Assembly (NCBI GenBank): GCA_002483445.1
Contig: DLHY01000106.1
Span: 796 to 37,908 of the forward strand
Source: Blastocatellia bacterium UBA7656
GTDB lineage: Bacteria > Acidobacteriota > Blastocatellia > UBA7656
DNA length: 37,113 nucleotides
Reading direction: 5' to 3'
Positions 31,841-37,113 of the stretch are shown piece after piece. The first letter of the stretch is position 1. Each line of letters starts with the position of its first letter. The position numbers and the translations under genes are program-made. The notes below the pieces were generated by a model that saw only the letters and a program-made list of their open reading frames with translations, was not told the origin of the DNA and ran no database searches.

Positions 31841-34336
31841 CTAATTGAGTCCGATTTTCTGAAGCATCTGCTGAAATCTCTCATCCGACTGAAGCGGATC
31901 GAATCGCGGGTCGACTTTGAGATAGACCAGATAATCGGCGCGGTCGTCGTAGGCCCGGTCGAGCCACTCGAATGCCTTCTCCTTGTCTCCGAGTCCGGCA
32001 TAGATCATGGCCATGTAGTAAGGCGAGATATAACGCTCGTTCGACACTCTGATGAGTTCTTCGATCACCCTTTCGGCTTCCGCGCGATTGCCCGACGCGG
32101 CGTAAGCGTGGCCGAGTTCGGCTTTCACTATGGGCGATCCGCCCGAAGCAGTCACCGCCCTCTGGAATTCAGCGATAGCTTCCGAGTGCATCTTCTTCTG
32201 AGTGTAGGCCAGCCCCAGATACCTGCGCGCCGCAAAGAAGTTCGGATCGAGCTTGAGCGTCTTCTGGCAGTTCGTTATCACATCATCATATCGATGCGCG
32301 AAGTAATAAATGAATCCATAATGCGAGTTGACGATGAGCGAGAACGGATCGAGTTGCTGCGCGCGGCGCGTCTGCTCCTCGGCTTCACTGAAGCGACCGA
32401 GCGCGGTCAGTTGGTTGGCGTACCAGGTGTATGTCTGGCCGTATTCGGGGCTGAGCGCGATTGCGCGGCGGAATTCGCTTTCCGCGTCTTCCCAGTCCCA
32501 GTCCGAGCGGAAGCGGACGAAGGCCAGCGATGCGTGAGCTTCGGCGAGTTGACCGTTGATGCTGATAGCTTTTTCCGCAGCCTCTCTGGCTTTCTGAAAA
32601 GAAGTTCTGGGCGGCTCGGAGCCATAAGCCACGAGCATGTTGTAACAGTCCGCCAGCCCCGCATGAGCGGGAGCATAATCGGGCGCTTTGGCAATTGCCT
32701 GCTCGAAATATCTTATAGCGTTCCTCATATCCTTGGCCGTTCGCTTTTCCCACAGGTAGCGACCCTCTTCCGAGAGTTGCTGGGCTTCGCGGCGGCGTTT
32801 TTCCTGCTCGCTCAACGGCGGGCCGATCTTTTCTGAAACGCCTTTTAGTATGTCTTCCTGCACGCGGCGAAGGTCGGCGAACTTGCGATCATAAGTCTCG
32901 CTCCATATCACGGAACTGTCGCGCGTGTTGACGAGTTCCACGTTTATGGAAATCGTATCGTCGCCTTCGTGCTTTACTATCTTGCCTGTCAGCACCGCCG
33001 CCACTTCGAGCTTTTTCCCCACCTCGCGAGGATCATTGACCTTGTCGACGAAGGGCAGAGATGCGCCGAACGATTTGACGTTGAGATTCGACAGTCGCGA
33101 AAGCCCGCTGATGATCTGCTGGGCCACCTTGTCGCGGATGAACCTGGAGTTCGCATCGCCGTTTTCGGTGTCGAAAGGAATCACCGCGACCGAATCAATC
33201 GTTTTACTGCGCGGGTAGAAGATGTAACCGGCCACTGCAAGGACGATGACCGCAAGCGTGGCAAGCACGGCTCGTTTATGCCGACGAATTTCCTTGAGCA
33301 GATATTCGGCGCTCGACTGGCTGCCGATGCCTGCCACCATCTCCTGTGTGCGCGAGGAGGAATCTCTTACGGGAACCCCGCTCTGATTGCCGCTGTTCGA
33401 TGTGATTCTCGGCAAACTCAACTCGGCATGGCCCGAATCGCGCTCGGCTTCGAATTCAAGCTGCTGCTTGAGCCGCTTCAAATCGATGAGCATGTCTTTG
33501 GTCGTCTGATATCTCTCGTCGCGATCCTTGCTCAAGGTCTTGCTTACTATGCGCTCAAGCTCGATGGGGACTTCAGCGACGTAGCGGGCGAGCGGAGCGG
33601 GCCGCTTGCTGATTATGGCGGCGATCACTTCGCTGACGGTCGCTCCGTCGAAGGGCGTGCGAGAGGTTATCATTTCATATATGACCACGCCCATACTGAA
33701 GATGTCCGTGCGCGCGTCAAGCACGACGCCGCGCGCCTGTTCGGGCGACATATAACTGACCGTGCCAAGCACAGTGCCGGGTTTGGTGTCGACGAGCGAT
33801 TGAGTTTCGGCTTCAGCATCACTGTCCATGCCCCGCTGTCCGCCGGTGTTTTCGATCAGCTTGGCAAGCCCGAAATCGAGAACCTTCACATAACCGTCGC
33901 TTCGCAGCATTATATTTTCAGGCTTGATGTCGCGGTGCATGATTCCTGCCGCATGCGCTGCCGCCAGCGCGGTCGCAGTTTGAATAGCCACATCGAGGAC
34001 TTCGAGCAGAAGCATATCACCGCGCTTCATTCTCTGGCGCAGAGTTTCTCCCTCGATGAGTTCTGTGGCTATGAAGTGCGCGGAATCTATCTGGCCTACA
34101 TCGTAGATCGTGATTATGTTCGGGTGATTGAGCGCGGAAGCGGCGCGAGCTTCCTGCTGAAACCGGCGGACGCGATCTTCGTTCTGAGTGACATCCGTTG
34201 ACAAGACCTTGAGCGCGACCTTGCGACCCAATCTCGTGTCGCGCGCATGATAGACTTCGCCCATTCCGCCCTTGCCTATGAGGACGACTACTTCATACGG
34301 GCCAAGACGTGTTCCGGAGTCTACGGATATACCCAT
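31841..34336 (-). CDS. Membrane Ser/Thr protein kinase with TolB-like domain and TPR repeats
   Basis: An 831-aa Hanks-type kinase. The kinase domain (about 12-290) has the glycine loop GKGGMGEVY (21-29), Lys43 in VALKVL, HRDIKPEN (134-141), DFG (154-156) and the SPEQARG activation segment, so it should be active. A Ser/Gly-rich juxtamembrane part is followed by one membrane helix (about 355-374). The extracytoplasmic part opens with a TolB N-terminal/FlgO-like alpha-beta domain (SVAVIPFDTENGD to about 505), then several TPR pairs (about 515-825; for example AIRYFEQAIAKAPDYAPAHA and AIAEFQRAVTASG). Such kinases are common in Acidobacteriota; the signal and substrates are unknown. It starts at the ATG at 34336 with a weak RBS. 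Confidence 0.94.
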   Translation of the reverse strand: MGISVDSGTRLGPYEVVVLIGKGGMGEVYHARDTRLGRKVALKVLSTDVTQNEDRVRRFQQEARAASALNHPNIITIYDVGQIDSAHFIATELIEGETLRQRMKRGDMLLLEVLDVAIQTATALAAAHAAGIMHRDIKPENIMLRSDGYVKVLDFGLAKLIENTGGQRGMDSDAEAETQSLVDTKPGTVLGTVSYMSPEQARGVVLDARTDIFSMGVVIYEMITSRTPFDGATVSEVIAAIISKRPAPLARYVAEVPIELERIVSKTLSKDRDERYQTTKDMLIDLKRLKQQLEFEAERDSGHAELSLPRITSNSGNQSGVPVRDSSSRTQEMVAGIGSQSSAEYLLKEIRRHKRAVLATLAVIVLAVAGYIFYPRSKTIDSVAVIPFDTENGDANSRFIRDKVAQQIISGLSRLSNLNVKSFGASLPFVDKVNDPREVGKKLEVAAVLTGKIVKHEGDDTISINVELVNTRDSSVIWSETYDRKFADLRRVQEDILKGVSEKIGPPLSEQEKRRREAQQLSEEGRYLWEKRTAKDMRNAIRYFEQAIAKAPDYAPAHAGLADCYNMLVAYGSEPPRTSFQKAREAAEKAISINGQLAEAHASLAFVRFRSDWDWEDAESEFRRAIALSPEYGQTYTWYANQLTALGRFSEAEEQTRRAQQLDPFSLIVNSHYGFIYYFAHRYDDVITNCQKTLKLDPNFFAARRYLGLAYTQKKMHSEAIAEFQRAVTASGGSPIVKAELGHAYAASGNRAEAERVIEELIRVSNERYISPYYMAMIYAGLGDKEKAFEWLDRAYDDRADYLVYLKVDPRFDPLQSDERFQQMLQKIGLN

Positions 34337-34408
34337 AGAATGCTCATGAGGCCGTTGCTACAGTCGCGCCTGCGCAGCGCGTGCGCCCACTGCTGATTTG
34401 ACAGGCAA

Positions 34409-34437
34409 AGCTTAACACCCGGATGCGCAAATTTCAA
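34409..34437 (-). promoter_or_regulatory. Candidate promoter for the kinase gene
   Basis: TTGAAA (34437-34432) and TAAGCT (34414-34409) are separated by 17 bp on the minus strand; the -35 is good (5 of 6), the -10 poor (3 of 6). It would start transcription about 65 nt before the ATG. Confidence 0.4.
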
Positions 34438-34527
34438 TTCGCAGCAAAAGAGAGGGCTGATGAAACTGGCCGCGCAGTCGCGCTGTTGGATATACTCTCT
34501 GCTCACATGAGGGGAGGCTTGCGCTTG

Positions 34528-34995
34528 ATGAAACTCAGGGAAACTCACCTGCCGCGCCCGATTCGGTTTATCGACTTATGGGATATCTCAGGTTTCAGGA
34601 TGAAGGTCTATGGCATCGCTTACAGGAGAGACCTGCCGAGAAATAAATTCATTCGGGCGGCAAAGAAAATCGCCGAGCAGCGACTCGCGGAGTCTGCGTC
34701 GAAGACGAATAACTACGGCGCTGGCTACATCGGCATTCACGATGGGCGCGGATCAGCCTTCGTGTTCATCGACTGGTGGGCGGACGAGAATGAACTGCAT
34801 CATCACGTTTATGTTTTTCCGGCAGACAAAGCCGATGATATTCAATACGTCACTCCGACAGGGCTTACCGCCTGTGTGTGGGACATGCGCGTGATGAGTT
34901 TTGAAAGAGACGCCTGGTTCACGAGCGTTCTGGCCAACCCCGCCGGGCCTGATCTCGAAGCGTACATAAACGCGCGCCTGAATGAAGATGTTTGA
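34528..34995 (+). CDS. Hypothetical protein, 155 aa
   Basis: I do not recognise this protein. The ATG at 34528 follows GGGGAGG at 11 bases and starts MKLRETHLPRPI; frames open further upstream (ATG at 34507 and 34423) are less supported. The sequence is a mixed alpha/beta, soluble protein with no signal peptide. A central segment (AGYIGIHDGRG, then AFVFIDWWADENELHHHVYVF) gives beta strands with conserved-looking Trp and His residues. TACVWDMRVMSFERDAW follows, and the end is DLEAYINARLNEDV. The ferredoxin-like length and pattern would fit a small stress or isomerase-like fold, but this is a guess. It diverges from the kinase gene and is followed by a repeat hairpin. Confidence 0.75.
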   Translation: MKLRETHLPRPIRFIDLWDISGFRMKVYGIAYRRDLPRNKFIRAAKKIAEQRLAESASKTNNYGAGYIGIHDGRGSAFVFIDWWADENELHHHVYVFPADKADDIQYVTPTGLTACVWDMRVMSFERDAWFTSVLANPAGPDLEAYINARLNEDV

Positions 34996-35012
34996 GGGCA
35001 GTAGTCAGTGTA

Positions 35013-35101
35013 GGGAACAGGTTACAGGTGACAGGTTACAGGCCCGGAGATTTCCCGCCTGTCCCCTGTCACCTGTTCCCTGTCACCTGTAACCTGTAAC
35101 C
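35013..35101. repeat. Hairpin of heptamer repeats (ACAGGTT/ACAGGTG type)
   Basis: The left arm 35013-35042 (GGGAACAGGTTACAGGTGAC and following bases) pairs with parts of the right arm 35058-35101 (CCTGTCACCTGTTCCC... CCTGTAACC). The units are the same as in the hairpin at 30778-30860. It lies between the 155-aa gene and the propeller gene. Confidence 0.85.
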
Positions 35102-35144
35102 TTCTGGCTCCTGACTTCTGAAATTTTGAAAGTGAGGTGAAGCA

Positions 35145-37113
35145 GTGCTGAAAAAAATGCTGGTGATTTTGTTGATAGTTGCTTTTGCTTCAGTTGTCGG
35201 ATTGCCGCAGCAAAAAGCGGAGACGTGGGACGTTGAAGGCGATCACGGGCCTTCCACTATGGTCGAATTCGATACCGATGAAGGCACGTGGATGAGTTGC
35301 GATGTCTCGCCTGATGGCCAGTCATTAGTATTCGATCTTCTCGGCGACATTTATCGAATGCCGATAACAGGAGGCCGGGCGGAATTGCTTTCGGGTGGCG
35401 TGTCCTGGGAAGCGCAGCCGCGATACAGCCCCGATGGACGTCGGATCGCCTTCACTTCAGACCGCGACGGGGGAGATAACATCTGGGTGATGGACTCGGA
35501 CGGGAAGAATCGCCGACAGGTGACTCGTGAGACTTATCGCCTCGTCAACAGCCCCGAATGGATGCCCGACGGCAAATACATACTCGCGCGCAAGCACTTC
35601 GTCGATACGCGCTCGCTCGGCGCGGGCGAAATCTGGATGTATCACCTCGACGGCGGCACGGGAGTGCAGCTAACTGAAAAGCCCAACTGGACGGCAAACA
35701 GCGGCGAGCCTGCCGTCGATCCCAGCGGGCGATTCATCTACTTCGTCAACAGCACCGCCTTCGATTACAACAAGAACGTCTACGACAGCATTTACTGGAT
35801 CGAGCGTTACGACACGACCAACGCTCGCCGCTCGGTTTTCGCGCGCGGGGCGGGCGGCGCGATTCGACCGCAGGTTTCGCCCGACGGTCAATATCTCTCC
35901 TTCATCCGGCGCGACCGTTTGAAAACCGCGCTCTACCTGCGCGAAATCGAAACGGGTAGAGAATGGCCCGTATACGATAATCTCACTCGCGATCAGCAGG
36001 AAACGTGGGCCGTATTCGGAACCTATCCCGGTTATAGCTGGATGCCTGACGGACAAAGCATCGTCATAACCGCGCAGGGAAAATTCATCCGCGTCAATAT
36101 CGAGGCAAAAGAATCTGCGCCGATTCCTTTCACCGCGCGCGTCTCGCAGAAAGTCGCCACCGCCGTTCGCTTCACTCAAAAAGTCGCGCCCGACCGCGAC
36201 AATGCGCGCCTGATGCGATGGGCCAGACGCGCGGGCGATCAGATAATTTACAACGCGCTCGGTCATCTCTATGTCAAACCGGGCGACGCCGATCCCCGTC
36301 GCTTGACTGGTTCGAATCATCTCGAATACTCGCCCGCCGTGAGCGCGGACGGAAGGCGCATGGCTTATGTCACCTGGTCTGACGCGGAGAAAGGCGCGGT
36401 GTGGACGGCTAACGCAGACGGCTCGAACGCGCAGAAGATAACCGCGCAGGGCGATCAATATGCGAATCCGGTTTTTTCTGCGGACTCCTCGAAGATCGCT
36501 TATTTGAAAGGGCGCGGCACGGTCTATCGCGAGGAAGACCTCGCATCGGAATCGAACTTCGAGATTCACTACTGGGATGGCCGCCAGCATCATTTCGTGA
36601 TGGACTTGTCGAGCCGCGGCCCGAATGCCCGGATGCCTTACCTGTGGTTCGATCCCAGGGGGGAGCGGATTTTTTTCATGGAATCGAAACCTCTGCCCGT
36701 CGCGGGAGGGATGCACACTTTCACTTACCTGAGCAGCGTCAAACTCACGGGCGACGATTATCGCCAGCACATCGAATCTAAGTACGCAGCCGAGATCGCC
36801 CCCTCGCCGGATTTTCAATGGGTATTTTTCAAAGAGCTTCACAAACTCTACCTCGCGCCTTTTCCCAAAACAGGAAAAATGGTGCGGCTCTCGGCGACTG
36901 AAACCGTCGTGCCTGTGAAAACGGTTTCAGCGTCTTCGGGCGACTGGCTGGCGTGGTCCGCGGATAGCCGCTCGGTTCAATGGACAGCGGGAGAAAATTT
37001 TCACGAGCAGACTTTGGAAAATATTTTCCGTCAGCTTGCCAAAGATGAAAAAGCTGTCGAGCCTAAATCGACTCGCATCGGTTTTGAATTCGAAACCGCG
37101 CGACCGCGCGGTA
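35145..37113 (+). CDS. Secreted TolB-like beta-propeller protein, probably amidohydrolase-type; 3' end outside window
   Basis: An open frame of 656 codons runs from GTG at 35145 to the window edge without a stop. The GTG has GAGGTGA at good distance; an ATG four codons later (35157) is the alternative. A signal peptide (KKMLVILLIVAFASVVG, cleavage about LPQQ) precedes repeated PD40/TolB blades: SPDGQSLVFDLLGDIYRMP, YSPDGRRIAFTSDRDGGDN, MPDGKYILARKHF, SPDGQYLSFIRR, ADGRRMAYVTWSD and SADSSKIAYLKG. In Acidobacteriota and Bacteroidota this propeller type is usually followed by a metal-dependent amidohydrolase domain, which would lie beyond the edge. That half is therefore inferred, not seen. Confidence 0.85.
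   Translation, partial: MLKKMLVILLIVAFASVVGLPQQKAETWDVEGDHGPSTMVEFDTDEGTWMSCDVSPDGQSLVFDLLGDIYRMPITGGRAELLSGGVSWEAQPRYSPDGRRIAFTSDRDGGDNIWVMDSDGKNRRQVTRETYRLVNSPEWMPDGKYILARKHFVDTRSLGAGEIWMYHLDGGTGVQLTEKPNWTANSGEPAVDPSGRFIYFVNSTAFDYNKNVYDSIYWIERYDTTNARRSVFARGAGGAIRPQVSPDGQYLSFIRRDRLKTALYLREIETGREWPVYDNLTRDQQETWAVFGTYPGYSWMPDGQSIVITAQGKFIRVNIEAKESAPIPFTARVSQKVATAVRFTQKVAPDRDNARLMRWARRAGDQIIYNALGHLYVKPGDADPRRLTGSNHLEYSPAVSADGRRMAYVTWSDAEKGAVWTANADGSNAQKITAQGDQYANPVFSADSSKIAYLKGRGTVYREEDLASESNFEIHYWDGRQHHFVMDLSSRGPNARMPYLWFDPRGERIFFMESKPLPVAGGMHTFTYLSSVKLTGDDYRQHIESKYAAEIAPSPDFQWVFFKELHKLYLAPFPKTGKMVRLSATETVVPVKTVSASSGDWLAWSADSRSVQWTAGENFHEQTLENIFRQLAKDEKAVEPKSTRIGFEFETARPRG

Noticed and set aside
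32969..34201. 410-codon open frame on the plus strand inside the kinase gene
   Set aside because: It is antisense to an unmistakable kinase domain with complete motifs; long antisense frames are expected with this codon usage.
35670..36842. 390-codon open frame on the minus strand
   Set aside because: Antisense to the TolB-like propeller gene, whose blades read clearly on the plus strand; no RBS or domain.

Overview
The window (37.1 kb, GC in the mid-50s by eye) reads as chromosomal DNA of an Acidobacteriota bacterium, possibly class Blastocatellia. Two gene families named after this phylum are present: a VWFA-related acidobacterial domain protein (4456-5700) and an ADOP-type duplicated orphan ABC permease (26156-28588). 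Also fitting are a membrane Ser/Thr kinase with TPRs, an OB-fold lipoprotein and a TolB-propeller amidohydrolase-type protein.

Left part (1-14215). The GTPase gene der is cut by the left edge. Next come a GAF-PAS-GGDEF-EAL regulator and, divergently, yraN, the VWFA secreted protein and a SprT-like zinc peptidase gene. A secreted SGNH-like protein and a secreted TPR protein lie on the minus strand. A large secreted ExeM-like nuclease with four HYR repeats lies on the plus strand. The last two genes diverge from a 397-bp region with two good back-to-back promoters.

Centre (14302-22894). This is the most interesting part: a tight two-gene minus-strand operon under a good sigma70-type promoter (TTGACT, 17 bp, TAGGAT). 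An 835-aa protein with a C-terminal Tudor/SH3-like motif is followed, 18 bp later and with its own AGGAG site, by a 1964-aa DEAH helicase. The helicase carries many Cys clusters, a DUF1998 module and a C-terminal phospholipase-D-like region. Architecture and two-gene layout suggest an anti-phage system related to Druantia type III (DruH-DruE) or an undescribed relative. This is inference; no search was possible.

Right of the operon (22965-26155) lie a secreted protein of unknown function and an insertion-sequence graveyard: a truncated IS3 element, an inverted frameshifted DDE transposase fragment, a perfect 28-bp inverted repeat and a 161-bp nested palindrome. Then follow the ADOP permease, a dicarboxylate/amino-acid:cation symporter, an OB-fold lipoprotein, a CinA N-terminal-domain protein, the Ser/Thr kinase, a small unknown protein and the start of a TolB-propeller/amidohydrolase-type gene running off the right edge.

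A recurring non-coding theme is intergenic hairpins whose arms are degenerate 7-base tandem repeats (GTCAGTT, GTCAGGG and ACAGGTT types). They sit at gene ends, and in one case touch the start codon of the CinA-like gene. No tRNA, rRNA or CRISPR array was seen.
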